This document shows, piece after piece, positions 13,703-22,726 of a stretch of DNA of 36,383 nt; the first letter of the stretch is position 1; each line of letters begins with the position of its first letter. Position numbers and translations under genes: made by a program. Origin of the DNA: Sulfobacillus sp. (lineage in GTDB: Bacteria; Bacillota; Sulfobacillia; Sulfobacillales; Sulfobacillaceae); NCBI GenBank assembly GCA_027309085.1, contig DAIDDL010000042.1:1-36383 (forward strand), given 5' to 3'. A model generated the notes under the pieces. It was not told where the DNA came from, searched no databases, and saw only the letters and a list, made by a program, of their open reading frames with translations.

Positions 13703-14842
13703 CTACTCATCGTTTGCGCTATCATACCGCATCGCGGCCCCGGTGGGTACTGTGCCTCCCGGGGAGAGCGCTTCGCGCACAATGCGGGTCATGCGCTCTT
13801 CAAACACCGCCGGCCGGAACTGCTCCGTGTGCCGCCGGATCTCCTCCCCATTCCAGGCAATGGCCTCGGCCCGCTGGATAGCCTCTATCAGGGACGGGGT
13901 TTCCTGCCGGTCAAAGAGCACCCCTGTCGTGCCGTCGCGCACGGTATCGAGCACCCCGCCCCGGCCATAGGCTATTACGGGGCGGCCCGCAGCCTGCATT
14001 TCGACAGGGACAATGCCGAAGTCCTCTTCTCCCGGGAAGATGAGCGCCTTGGCTCCCGCCATCAGAGAAGCCGCTGCCTGGTCATTGACCGGTCCTGCAA
14101 ACTCCACATGGCGCCCTGCCAGGCGGGCCAGACGAGATTTTTCCGGGCCATCCCCGGCCACGACCAGTTTGATGCCCAGCTCATTGGCGGCTGCCACCGC
14201 CAGATCCACCCGCTTGTAGGACACGAGCCGCGACAGGACAAGATAATAGGAACCGGGCTGATCCTGGGGATGGAAGCGGTCAATGTCGACGGGGGGGAAG
14301 ACCACCGTGGACGGACGCCGGTAATGCTTCCAGATGCGCCTTGCCACGGTGGTGGAGTTGGCCACCAAAACGTCGGCCCGGTCGGCTGACAGCCTGTCCC
14401 ACATCCGGACGTAGTGAAATACCGGGCCCATCAGCCTGCGGGTGAGACCCTTGGCTTCCCGGTTCCGGTACTCGTGGTACAAATCCCAGGCATAGCGCAT
14501 CGGGGTATGAATATAGGAGACATGCACGGTCTCGGCCCGGGTCAACACCCCTTTGGCCAGGGCAGCGGAGGACGAAATCACCAGGTCATAGTCGGAGAGG
14601 TCGAACTGCTCGAATCCGTAGATCATAAACGGCAGGTACCGGTTGTACCAGCGCACCGCGTTGGGCAGTTTCTGCACGAAGGTGGGATAAATCGTCCGCT
14701 GCTGCAAATACGGCGACAGGCGGGAGCGGTCAACGACCCCGGTGAAAATCGGCGCGTCCGGATACATGCGGGCGAGAGCCTCCAGCACCCGTTCCGCCCC
14801 TCCCATCGTCACAAGCCAGTCATGCACGAGAGCGACTTTCAT
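13703..14842 (-). CDS. GT4 family glycosyltransferase (WbaZ-like)
   Basis: This 379-residue GT-B enzyme begins MKVALVHDWLVTMGGAERVLEAL. The acceptor half contains SYIHTPMRYAWDLYHEY and VLVANSTTVARRIWKHYRRP, a combination seen in WbaZ-like mannosyltransferases. The donor half has YYLVLSRLVSYKRVDLAV, KLVVAGDGPEK and FPGEEDFGIVPVEMQAAGRPVIAY. It probably adds a mannose-like sugar to the lipid-linked repeat unit on the cytoplasmic face. Only 3 bp separate its start from the stop of the polymerase gene, so it is in the same operon. Confidence 0.9.
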   Translation of the reverse strand: MKVALVHDWLVTMGGAERVLEALARMYPDAPIFTGVVDRSRLSPYLQQRTIYPTFVQKLPNAVRWYNRYLPFMIYGFEQFDLSDYDLVISSSAALAKGVLTRAETVHVSYIHTPMRYAWDLYHEYRNREAKGLTRRLMGPVFHYVRMWDRLSADRADVLVANSTTVARRIWKHYRRPSTVVFPPVDIDRFHPQDQPGSYYLVLSRLVSYKRVDLAVAAANELGIKLVVAGDGPEKSRLARLAGRHVEFAGPVNDQAAASLMAGAKALIFPGEEDFGIVPVEMQAAGRPVIAYGRGGVLDTVRDGTTGVLFDRQETPSLIEAIQRAEAIAWNGEEIRRHTEQFRPAVFEERMTRIVREALSPGGTVPTGAAMRYDSANDE

Positions 14843-14845
14843 TGA

Positions 14846-16300
14846 TTAAGCCTTTCTGTATCTGTCCCAGGCTGCGCTGACCAGCGCCAGGGCAAGAAGC
14901 AGGGGCAGGACGACCCCTTGGTCGATGAGAAAATCCACCCAGTTGTGGATGACAAAAGCGGTCAGGGTGCCGAAAGATCCGACCAGCACAGCATACCAGT
15001 AAGCAGGCAGCTTGGCTGCCTGCTCCCGCACCAGCCGCACCGCCGATGCCAGCCAGGTCCACTCCAGCCACAATCCGGCGATGATGCCGCCAATGCCCAA
15101 ATCCGCTCCCCATTCCAGGTACAGATCGTGGGCCATGGGCGGGATCCCGGCCAGGCCTTTAGGCGGGTGGTGCTGAATAAAGAGGTGGAAGTTGCCGAGT
15201 CCCACCCCCAAAAGAGGATGCTGGCGTATGGCTGAAATGGCCGACTTCCAGATCAGAAGCCGCTGGTCGGTGTCAAAGTGGCCCGAGGGATTGATGATCG
15301 CGGTAACGGTTGTCTTAAGGCGCTCCAGGGTGTTCTTGTGAGCTCCCACGTACAGTGAGGTATGACTCAGGTCCACCTTGCCCAGGAAAAACACCAGCAC
15401 GAACATGGCGACCGGAATGAGAATGCTGTACGCCGCAAAGTTCTTCACCTGTCCCCATCCCCTGGTCACCCCAATCAGGATGCCCATAAAGAAGACCGCT
15501 CCCGCATCGGCTACCCAAGAGCCGCGCGAATAGGAAATAACCACCCCCAGGGCGACGAGGGTCAAGGCGATTTTCAGCCACCCTTTTCTTAGAGTCGCCG
15601 GCCCCAGCACCACCAGCGCCGCCAGCATGGGAAAAGTCTGGTCGCTGAATCCGCCGAAAACATTGGGCTGCCCAAAGAATCCCGTGGCGCGGACATGATG
15701 CACATCGACGATATTATAGACGGGCCCTAATTGCAGCATGAACTGGTACACGCCGTAAAGGGTGACGGCGCCCACCACTGCAAACAGCGCCCCCAGATAC
15801 CAATTCCAGATGGTCTCGTCGGTGCCGTGTTCCCGGAATACCGCCACCATCACCACAAAAAATTCGATATACTCCAGAATTTTAATCACCGTGCCGAAGT
15901 GGCTGATGCTGGTGGCGAGAGACAGCACGGAGAGCACCAGAAGAAACAGCAGGGGCCAGCGGAAAGGCCGTGGAAAAAATGTCCGCGCCAGGCCGGAAAC
16001 CCCTTCTGCCCAGTGATCTCTGGCCAGTTTGAGGGCCATCACCAACGCCATAAAATCCGCCGCATAGAATTTATGGTGGTGCAGCACCATGCCCAAAGGA
16101 AAGGGGGCGGCTAAAATGTAGAGCACGGCGGCGGCTGGCAACGATACCCAAGCCAGCCAGATGTAGCCAGCAAAAAAGAGCACGGCGCCCACAGCGCCAA
16201 ACCGGATAGCGACCAGTGCGCCTATTCCCGCTAAAGCTAAGGGCTGAATGACCTGCTTGGATAACATAGGATGCTGACTTGACAGTGATTCGGCTTGCAT
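14846..16300 (-). CDS. O-antigen ligase/polymerase-like membrane protein (Wzy/WaaL family)
   Basis: This 484-residue protein is dominated by hydrophobic segments, about ten to twelve membrane helices. A long extracytoplasmic loop (about 325–400) contains LLIWKSAISAIRQHPLLGVGLGNFHLFIQHHPP, the signature region of Wzy_C/O-antigen ligase proteins. It would join lipid-linked repeat units on the outer face of the membrane. The ATG at 16300 follows GGGGGAGGAAG at proper spacing. It sits between two glycosyltransferase genes. No Wzx flippase or Wzz/Wze regulator is in the window, so the export system must be encoded elsewhere. Confidence 0.87.
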   Translation of the reverse strand: MQAESLSSQHPMLSKQVIQPLALAGIGALVAIRFGAVGAVLFFAGYIWLAWVSLPAAAVLYILAAPFPLGMVLHHHKFYAADFMALVMALKLARDHWAEGVSGLARTFFPRPFRWPLLFLLVLSVLSLATSISHFGTVIKILEYIEFFVVMVAVFREHGTDETIWNWYLGALFAVVGAVTLYGVYQFMLQLGPVYNIVDVHHVRATGFFGQPNVFGGFSDQTFPMLAALVVLGPATLRKGWLKIALTLVALGVVISYSRGSWVADAGAVFFMGILIGVTRGWGQVKNFAAYSILIPVAMFVLVFFLGKVDLSHTSLYVGAHKNTLERLKTTVTAIINPSGHFDTDQRLLIWKSAISAIRQHPLLGVGLGNFHLFIQHHPPKGLAGIPPMAHDLYLEWGADLGIGGIIAGLWLEWTWLASAVRLVREQAAKLPAYWYAVLVGSFGTLTAFVIHNWVDFLIDQGVVLPLLLALALVSAAWDRYRKA

Positions 16301-16330
16301 TGGTGCTTCCTCCCCCGTCTTATGCGCCGG

Positions 16331-17416
16331 TTATTGTCCCGCGGCCCGCAGGTACACTGCCCGCGTCTGTTTGGCTGCGCGGCTCCACGTGTAGTTCCCG
16401 ACATTCTCCCGGCCCCGGGCCGCCCAGACGGCACGCAGGTCAGGGTTTCCCCACAACTGCCCCATATTCTCCGCAATCTCGTCAATGCTCAGCGGGTCCA
16501 CGATCACCGCCGCATTTTTAGCCACTTCCGCCAGGGCCCCCCGGTTGGAACAAATGACAGGAGCGCCCCACCCCATCGCCTCCAGCACGGGCAGGCCAAA
16601 TCCTTCATACAGGCTTGGGTAGACCAAGGCAAGACTGTGCCGGTACAAAGACGCCAGCTCGTTGTCCGACACATACTCCAGAAAACGGACCTGGGACGCA
16701 ATGCCGAGACGGCTAGGAGCTTCCAGCACAGGCTCGTAGAGCCACCCTTTCCTGCCGGCAATCAGCAGGTCGACAGCCCCTTCCAGATGCTGGGCGCGGA
16801 CAAGCCGCGCAAAAGCTTCAATCACCCGGGTAAAATTCTTGCGGGGCTCCAACGTGCCCACCGCGACGAAATAGGGACGGGGATTGGGGGGCGCAGACGA
16901 TGGGACGCCGCGGAGAATGACCCCGTGCGGCACCACCGTGATTTTCGCCTCCGGCACCTTCAAAATGTCGTGGAGGTCCCGAGCCGTGGCCTGGCTGGGC
17001 ACAATGATGTGGCCGGCCGCCCGCACTGAAAGCGCCATCAGACGTCTTTTAACCAACGCCTGCGCTGGCGGGAACATGTCCGGGTACTTGTACGCCACCA
17101 GATCGTGCACCGTGCTGACACTGTTCCGGACGCGGCGCAAAACCGGCACCTGATAGTCGGGGAAATGCACGACATCATAAGCCTTCCCGGACAGCAGGCC
17201 CTGAAGCCGCCACTGTTCAAAAAACATGCGTCTGCGGCTTTGGCTGAGCGGCCCGGGCGGGTAGATCATCGCAGCGCCGCCAATGGCCTGACCTCTGAGA
17301 GCAATCGCCTCAACAGTGTCCGCCGCCCCAAATTCCGCGAGGTAAGCGTCAAATAGGGAGAATATATATCGGCCAATACCGGCCGATTGAGGATGGTATA
17401 GCAAGGCGTCGACCAC
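16331..17416 (-). CDS. GT4 family glycosyltransferase, first gene of the polysaccharide operon
   Basis: This 361-residue GT-B enzyme starts MVDALLYHPQSAGIGRYIFSLF. It has STVHDLVAYKYPDMFP and IIVPSQATARDLHDIL in the acceptor half, then PYFVAVGTLEPRKNFTRVIEAF and YPSLYEGFGLPVLEAMGWGAPVICS in the donor half. The EPRKN and YEGFGLP motifs place it in GT4, near mannosyltransferases. The start is a GTG at 17416, preceded by GGGGGGAGAC; the spacing is slightly long. A plausible promoter lies 50–75 bp upstream. It heads the six-gene minus-strand run to 10546. Confidence 0.9.
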   Translation of the reverse strand: MVDALLYHPQSAGIGRYIFSLFDAYLAEFGAADTVEAIALRGQAIGGAAMIYPPGPLSQSRRRMFFEQWRLQGLLSGKAYDVVHFPDYQVPVLRRVRNSVSTVHDLVAYKYPDMFPPAQALVKRRLMALSVRAAGHIIVPSQATARDLHDILKVPEAKITVVPHGVILRGVPSSAPPNPRPYFVAVGTLEPRKNFTRVIEAFARLVRAQHLEGAVDLLIAGRKGWLYEPVLEAPSRLGIASQVRFLEYVSDNELASLYRHSLALVYPSLYEGFGLPVLEAMGWGAPVICSNRGALAEVAKNAAVIVDPLSIDEIAENMGQLWGNPDLRAVWAARGRENVGNYTWSRAAKQTRAVYLRAAGQ

Positions 17417-17464
17417 AACTCGCAGCCTGTCTCCCCCCAGTCGTCGAAATCCACACTATTTCTT

Positions 17465-17493
17465 ATCATACGCCAAGTCCATGAGTTTGTCTT
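17465..17493 (-). promoter_or_regulatory. Sigma-A-type promoter of the polysaccharide operon
   Basis: On the minus strand AAGACA (17493–17488) is followed after exactly 17 bp by TATGAT (17470–17465), placing initiation about 40 bp before the GTG start of the first glycosyltransferase gene. The match is moderate (four and five of six). The rest of the 17417–17685 gap holds no other clear element apart from the AGGAGG ribosome site of the next gene. Confidence 0.5.
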
Positions 17494-17685
17494 AAATCGC
17501 AGGCGGCCAAGTTTTTCCACGCACAACATTTTTCGACAGGCAGCCCATTTCTCAGACAAGACGTGAAACGCCTGGAAAAATAGAGGAGATTGAGTGGGAT
17601 ACGCCGTATAGAATAAGTGATGAGTATTGACGCTGTCGGTTTATGCGAAATCCCGCATCCATCATTTTAGGAGGCCTTTGCCGCT

Positions 17686-20600
17686 ATGAGACAAACCCGG
17701 GCCCGGCGATATCGCCACTCCCTATTTTTTCGTCACCATGCCACTCACCGGAGCGCAGGACCAAAACTGGCCTTGATCTCTTCCGCCTTCCTACTAGCGG
17801 CATTTCCCGCCGCCGCTTTCGCCCAGAGCCCCGTGACGCTTTCAGGCTACACATTGGGCCAAGGGGACTCCACTATGACCTTGAGCGGGCAGGATTTTGG
17901 CTCCGTGGCCGCCACCGTCACCATTGACGGCCAGAATGCCTCCGTCACCAGCTGGAGCCCTTCATCCATTACTCTCGATATACCCGCCGGGGCCGGCCCC
18001 GGAGCAATTCAGGTCAGCACCGCCCAAGGCCTCGTGTCCAACACCGTGCCTTTTTCCGGAATCAGCCGCGGTGCGTATGCCCTGTCCTCCAACGGCACGG
18101 TCACGACCTCCGGCAATGCGCCTTTTTATGGAGATCTGTCAACAGTCGGGGCCTCTACGTCTTCACCAGCCGTGCAGCTAATCCCCACCCCCAACTATCA
18201 GGGTTACTGGATTCTGACGCAAAGCGGCCAGGTTTATGCTTTTGGCAATGCCACCAGCTTTTCCTCCCAAATTCCGTCTTCATCGCAGGCCGTAGCCATG
18301 GCCGCCATGCCATCGGGCCAGGGCGCCTTTGTCCTCACCCAAAACGGCACGGTCTATGCGCTGGGCTCCGCACAAGTTTACGGCAGCGCCTCGGGGCCGT
18401 CGCCTGTCAGCATTGCCAGCACTCCGAACGGCCTCGGCTACTGGATTGTCACCGCGTCCGGCGTTGTTGAAGCGTTCGGGGACGCTGCGAATTACGGGAG
18501 CCTCCCCCAATCCGCCGTGCCCCAAGTCTCCACTTCCTCGTACGCGGATGGCACCTTGCTGCAGCAAACTGGCACACCGGCTGTGTGGGTGGTGGAGAAC
18601 GGCGCCCTCCACCACATTCCAGATTCCGCCATTATGGACGCCATGGGACTGTCATGGAGTCATATCCAGCAGGTCTCCTCCCTGGCTGGGATGAGTGTGG
18701 GGCAGCCCCTGGTCACCCCTTACCCGTCGGGCACTTTGCTGCAGCAAACCGGCCAGAGCGCGATTTATTTGGTCATGAACGGCGTGATGCGCCATGTGGC
18801 CAACGGAGCCGTATTCTCCCAAATGGGACTGTCGTATGGCTCTGTGGTGCAGGTCAGCCAAATCAATCCCAACTGGCCCCAAGGCCCTGCCCTGACCGCT
18901 CCCGCCGCCTACTATCCGTCCGGCACTCTCCTGCGGGCTCAGAACTCCCCCGCCGTCTACATGGTGAATGATGGCACCATGGAACATATTCTCTCGGGGG
19001 CCGTGCTCTCGGGCATGGGTTACCAGTGGAGCCAGATCCGCATCGTTTCCAACCTGCCCCCGTTGCCGTATGGACCCGCTCTCGCCTCCCCGGCCCGGGC
19101 CTACCCGACAGGCACATTAGTGCGGCAGGCGGGACAGCCAGCCGTGTACCTGGTGCAAAATGGCGCTCTCCGGCACATACTCAGTCCCCAGGCCCTCTAC
19201 GCTCTAGGTTTCAGCTTTAACCAGGTCGTGGCAGCGCCGTCTCTGCAGGGGATGAAGATGGGCGCAGCCCTTGACAGCACCGGAGTTCCCGCTGGCTCCT
19301 CCTCCTCCTCCTCCAGCACCAGCGGCCAAGTTGCCGACCCCCCTGCGGTCGTGGACTTTGCGGCCACAGCCAGCGGCCAAGGGTACTGGATTCTCCAGGC
19401 TAACGGGGTCGTGACAGCCTTTGGCAACGCCCAGACCTTCGGGGAACCCCCGGCTGGCACGCAGGCCGCAAAGCTTGTCGTCAGTTTCGACCAGAAAGGC
19501 TACGACGTGATTACGAAACAGGGACAAGTTCTGACGTTTGGCGACGGCCCCTCTCTGAGTGTGCCCCCGGCGCCGGTATCCGTGGTGGACACCCCGGTTT
19601 CCACAGTGGCCGCCGTGTCTCCGTCCACCCCGGCCACTCCAGTGTCCCCGGCCCCCTCCTCTCCCGTCGTCGCGCCTTCCGGATTTCTGTCGATGGGCTA
19701 CGGGTTCTTCGTCGACAACTTCCCCAACGGCTCCAGCAACTCGTCCTACGAAGATCTCCTGCAGCATGGGACCGCACTCTCTGCCATCAATCCCGCATGG
19801 TTCAATCTGAACCAGAATCCCGGTGGATCGTGGCAGATCACCAGCTGGTCCACATCGGGTCCCGACGCCGCCCCCGCCATCAACGGCCTCAACAATATCC
19901 AGACCGTGACCGCCCAGGCCCACCAGGAAGGCGTCATGGTGCTGCCATCCATTGGCAACTATTACAATCCCGGCAGTGGCCCCATCACCACACCCGCTGA
20001 GGATGCCAGCCTAGTCCAGCAGATCGTGTCGCTGGTCACCCAGGACGGGTTCGACGGCATCACTGTGGACTTTGAAAACAATGGGGATGGCGGTTTGAGC
20101 TTGGCTCAGGCCTCGGCGCAATACACCAACTTCATCCAGCAGCTCGGCACGGCGTTGCACGCCGCCAACAAACTGCTCATGATCGCGGTCTACCCGTCGT
20201 CCTATCCGAATACTTTGTACAACTACGCAGCTCTAGCCCCTTATGTGAACTACATCAACATGATGACGTACCCCGAGGACAATGCCAGCACCTGGCCCGG
20301 CCCGACGGCTGGGTATCCCTGGGTGCAGTCTTTAGTCCAATCGGCCCTCGCCGACGGGGTCAGTCCCCAGCAGATTATCTTGGGCGTCGCCCCCTATGGA
20401 CACGAATGGACCGTCACCAACCAGGGCGTTACCGGTGACAGCGCCGTCAGCAATCGGGCCGTGCAGAGTCTCTTGCAGCAGCAGGGGATCACCCCCCTAT
20501 GGGACCCTGTGCAGCAAGAAATCGTCTTTACCGCCGGACCTCTGGCCCAGCTTCCACCCGCCGGACTGTCCATCCAGGACGACAGCAAGTCTTTGCCCCA

Positions 20601-20994
20601 AGTCGCCAACTTGCAGAACCTCCTGAATTTTACCCTGCTGGAGTACGCCATTCAGAACAACCAGACACCGCCGGCCCTGCTTCCCACCGACGGCTATTAC
20701 GGCCCGCTGACCACAGCCGCCGTCACCGCCTTCCAGCAGGACTTCAATGTCAGCGGGGCAACCCCGGGGAACTATGATGCCGCCACAGCGCAGGAACTGC
20801 AGCAGCTGATCAACCAGTGGAATATCGGTCAGAACATCTACTGGGATGAGACGTCCCAGTCCACATCCGACCGCATGCAGCTCGCCCTGCAGAATTCTCT
20901 TGGCGGCATCGCCGCTTGGCGCCTGCCTTTTGAAACCAATGGATACTGGACCGATTTGAGCCAATTGACTCCCATCGCCCATATGCAGCCATAA
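17686..20994 (+). CDS. Secreted multidomain GH18 protein with nested repeat and peptidoglycan-binding domains
   Basis: This 1,102-residue protein has a signal peptide (hydrophobic core about 28–46) with a long basic N-region, then an IPT/TIG-like immunoglobulin domain (about 48–124). Blade-like repeats of the form GYWxxxxxGxVxxFGxAxxYG follow at about 128, 172, 213 and 250, and again at 565 and 604. Between the fourth and fifth blades are four copies of a roughly 62-residue repeat, GTLxxQxGxPAVYxVxNGxxRHI, starting near 288, 348, 412 and 475. After Ser- and Pro-rich linkers comes a GH18 barrel (about 666–1095) with DGITVDFE (D790, D795, catalytic E797), as in YaaH-like spore-cortex hydrolases. 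A peptidoglycan-binding-like domain (about 970–1040, DGYYGPLTTAAVTAFQQDF) lies inside the barrel, before its last strand (LGGIAAWRLPFE). It probably binds or cleaves cell wall or polysaccharide. AGGAGG precedes the ATG. Confidence 0.85.
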   Translation: MRQTRARRYRHSLFFRHHATHRSAGPKLALISSAFLLAAFPAAAFAQSPVTLSGYTLGQGDSTMTLSGQDFGSVAATVTIDGQNASVTSWSPSSITLDIPAGAGPGAIQVSTAQGLVSNTVPFSGISRGAYALSSNGTVTTSGNAPFYGDLSTVGASTSSPAVQLIPTPNYQGYWILTQSGQVYAFGNATSFSSQIPSSSQAVAMAAMPSGQGAFVLTQNGTVYALGSAQVYGSASGPSPVSIASTPNGLGYWIVTASGVVEAFGDAANYGSLPQSAVPQVSTSSYADGTLLQQTGTPAVWVVENGALHHIPDSAIMDAMGLSWSHIQQVSSLAGMSVGQPLVTPYPSGTLLQQTGQSAIYLVMNGVMRHVANGAVFSQMGLSYGSVVQVSQINPNWPQGPALTAPAAYYPSGTLLRAQNSPAVYMVNDGTMEHILSGAVLSGMGYQWSQIRIVSNLPPLPYGPALASPARAYPTGTLVRQAGQPAVYLVQNGALRHILSPQALYALGFSFNQVVAAPSLQGMKMGAALDSTGVPAGSSSSSSSTSGQVADPPAVVDFAATASGQGYWILQANGVVTAFGNAQTFGEPPAGTQAAKLVVSFDQKGYDVITKQGQVLTFGDGPSLSVPPAPVSVVDTPVSTVAAVSPSTPATPVSPAPSSPVVAPSGFLSMGYGFFVDNFPNGSSNSSYEDLLQHGTALSAINPAWFNLNQNPGGSWQITSWSTSGPDAAPAINGLNNIQTVTAQAHQEGVMVLPSIGNYYNPGSGPITTPAEDASLVQQIVSLVTQDGFDGITVDFENNGDGGLSLAQASAQYTNFIQQLGTALHAANKLLMIAVYPSSYPNTLYNYAALAPYVNYINMMTYPEDNASTWPGPTAGYPWVQSLVQSALADGVSPQQIILGVAPYGHEWTVTNQGVTGDSAVSNRAVQSLLQQQGITPLWDPVQQEIVFTAGPLAQLPPAGLSIQDDSKSLPQVANLQNLLNFTLLEYAIQNNQTPPALLPTDGYYGPLTTAAVTAFQQDFNVSGATPGNYDAATAQELQQLINQWNIGQNIYWDETSQSTSDRMQLALQNSLGGIAAWRLPFETNGYWTDLSQLTPIAHMQP

Positions 20995-21047
20995 TTCCGC
21001 AGCCGTGTATGACCAATCCGGAGATCTGGAAGGAAAGGTGCCGTAAC

Positions 21048-21722
21048 ATGATTAACGTCCCGAGAACCCTCAAATCGATCGCACTCCTATCGGGTGCTCT
21101 GACCCTGGCAGGGTGCGGCTTCCATCAGGCGGCCGCTCCCCGCCCCGCGGACACTCCGCACCACCACGGCTCCGTGTCTTCCACGGCTCCGTCGCCATCG
21201 CCCAGCCCCTCCCCTTCGCTGCAGGGAAGCAGCCCGTCTGCATCGTCGTCACCAGCCCCGTCCCTCTCCCAGTCGTCCCCCGCCCCGGCCGAGCAGTCTG
21301 TGGCGGCACCGCCGCCCCCGGGAGCGGGATCATACACCAGCCTGAAGGTGTCTGTGCTCGGGGCAACCCCCGAAGGAGAATCCTCGGCATCCGGGCACCT
21401 GCTGAGCGTCTACCGTCTGACACTCCAGGTGGAAAACCCCACATCCGGCATGATCGGACTGGCCCTCAACGATTTCAGTGTGCAGAGCGGCCACTCCGCT
21501 TATGCTTGGAATGACTATGCGGCCAAGGGGCTGACGGCGGGTAATTCTCTGTTTGCCTTTCCGCTGACGCCGCAGAGCCCGGCATCGGATGTGACCCAAA
21601 TCATTCCCGGCCGCCCTCTAACCGCAGACATTACCGTCCAGGTGCCGGCTGCTGCCGCCTACCAGCTTGACTGGAACGGCACCTCAGACGCCGTAGGCCC
21701 GCAAGCCCGCTTCAATTCCTGA
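21048..21722 (+). CDS. Lipoprotein with Ser/Pro-rich linker and immunoglobulin-like domain
   Basis: This 224-residue lipoprotein has a signal sequence ending TLAGC, so C23 would be lipidated. It is followed by a low-complexity linker rich in Ser, Pro and Ala (about 30–95), typical of a surface spacer. The C-terminal domain (about 97–224: YTSLKVSVLGATPEG, LTLQVENPTSGMIGLALNDFSVQSG, LTADITVQVP) resembles the beta-sandwich of DUF4352-type lipoproteins. No catalytic motif is seen. The start is the ATG at 21048, preceded by GGAAAGG; an ATG 13 codons earlier would displace the signal peptide. It follows the GH18 gene by 53 bp on the same strand, so the two are probably co-transcribed. Confidence 0.8.
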   Translation: MINVPRTLKSIALLSGALTLAGCGFHQAAAPRPADTPHHHGSVSSTAPSPSPSPSPSLQGSSPSASSSPAPSLSQSSPAPAEQSVAAPPPPGAGSYTSLKVSVLGATPEGESSASGHLLSVYRLTLQVENPTSGMIGLALNDFSVQSGHSAYAWNDYAAKGLTAGNSLFAFPLTPQSPASDVTQIIPGRPLTADITVQVPAAAAYQLDWNGTSDAVGPQARFNS

Positions 21723-21805
21723 CCACATAACCTTTGCCCCACCAGCCGGCTGAAAAAGAGCCGGGTGCCTGGACAAATCCAATCAGACAGCAAGGAGCCT
21801 TGTGA

Positions 21806-22726
21806 ATGGAACAGCGCATTTTGGGAAATACCAGGGAATCCGTCTCCCTCATCGGCCTGGGCGCTTTAGAGATCGGCCGCGACTGGGGAATAGGCAGCCA
21901 TGGCGATACGGCCCGCCCCACTGAAGCGCAGGCCGCTCTAGTGCTGCGCCGCGCCCTGGATTTGGGCATCACCATGATTGACACGGCCTCCGCGTACCAT
22001 GCCAGCGAATCCCGCATTGGGCAGGCCCTCGCAGGACGCCGGGACCAGTACTTCCTGGCCAGCAAGTGCGGGGAGCACAATAGGGAGCCCGGGACCTATT
22101 ACGATTTTAGCGAAGCGGCTATCCGGGATTCCATCGAGCGCTCGCTCGAGCGGCTCGGGACCCCAGTGATTGACCTGATGCAGATTCACTTTGGGCCCGA
22201 ACCCCGGCGCGTGCTGGCGGAAGGGGACACAGTCAGGGCCATGCGCAAAGCGCGCGAGAAAGGACAGGTCCGCTTTCTCGGCGCATCCTGTGATGCCGAT
22301 ATGGTCCCTGACATCATCGCCCTAAAGGACTTTGACGTGGTGCAACTGACATACAATCTTTTGGACCGAAAAGCAGAGGACGCCATCAGGCTGGCGGCTG
22401 ACCACGGTCTTGGGGTGACGGTCCGCTTTCCCCTGGCGATGGGCTGGCTCACCCCGAAAGGTCAGGGCCTGCGTCCAGATTCCCCGCAGATGGCCGCAGC
22501 TCTCGACCAGTCTCTGGCCTTAGTGGACAACAACTTTGGGCAGCTCATGGCCCTGGCCCTGCAGTTCATCGCGCGGATGCCGGAAGTCCAGTGCATTCTG
22601 GTCGGCACCAAAAATCCCATGCATCTTGAGCAAGCCGTCCGTGCTGCGGAACTTCCCCTGCCGGATGGGCTCATAGCCGAAGCCGCGCGCCTCACTGGCG
22701 ATACGTGGCCCTCCACAGCGCCCTAA
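21806..22726 (+). CDS. Aldo/keto reductase
   Basis: This 306-residue TIM-barrel oxidoreductase has the aldo/keto reductase tetrad D59 (MIDTASAYH), Y64, K87 (LASKCGE) and H128 (LMQIHFG). ILVGTKNPMHLEQAV near the C-terminus is the NADPH phosphate-binding segment. It would reduce a sugar or other carbonyl, or oxidise a sugar alcohol, with NADP(H). The ATG at 21806 follows AAGGAG. Its 3' end overlaps the convergent PfkB kinase gene by 35 bp. Position next to a sugar kinase and transporter suggests a sugar-related role, but the substrate is not evident. Confidence 0.88.
   Translation: MEQRILGNTRESVSLIGLGALEIGRDWGIGSHGDTARPTEAQAALVLRRALDLGITMIDTASAYHASESRIGQALAGRRDQYFLASKCGEHNREPGTYYDFSEAAIRDSIERSLERLGTPVIDLMQIHFGPEPRRVLAEGDTVRAMRKAREKGQVRFLGASCDADMVPDIIALKDFDVVQLTYNLLDRKAEDAIRLAADHGLGVTVRFPLAMGWLTPKGQGLRPDSPQMAAALDQSLALVDNNFGQLMALALQFIARMPEVQCILVGTKNPMHLEQAVRAAELPLPDGLIAEAARLTGDTWPSTAP

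Noticed and set aside
19290-19325. Run of TCC triplets as a possible phase-variable tract
   Set aside because: The TCC repeat encodes a Ser-rich linker; triplet slippage would not shift the frame, so it is not an on/off switch.
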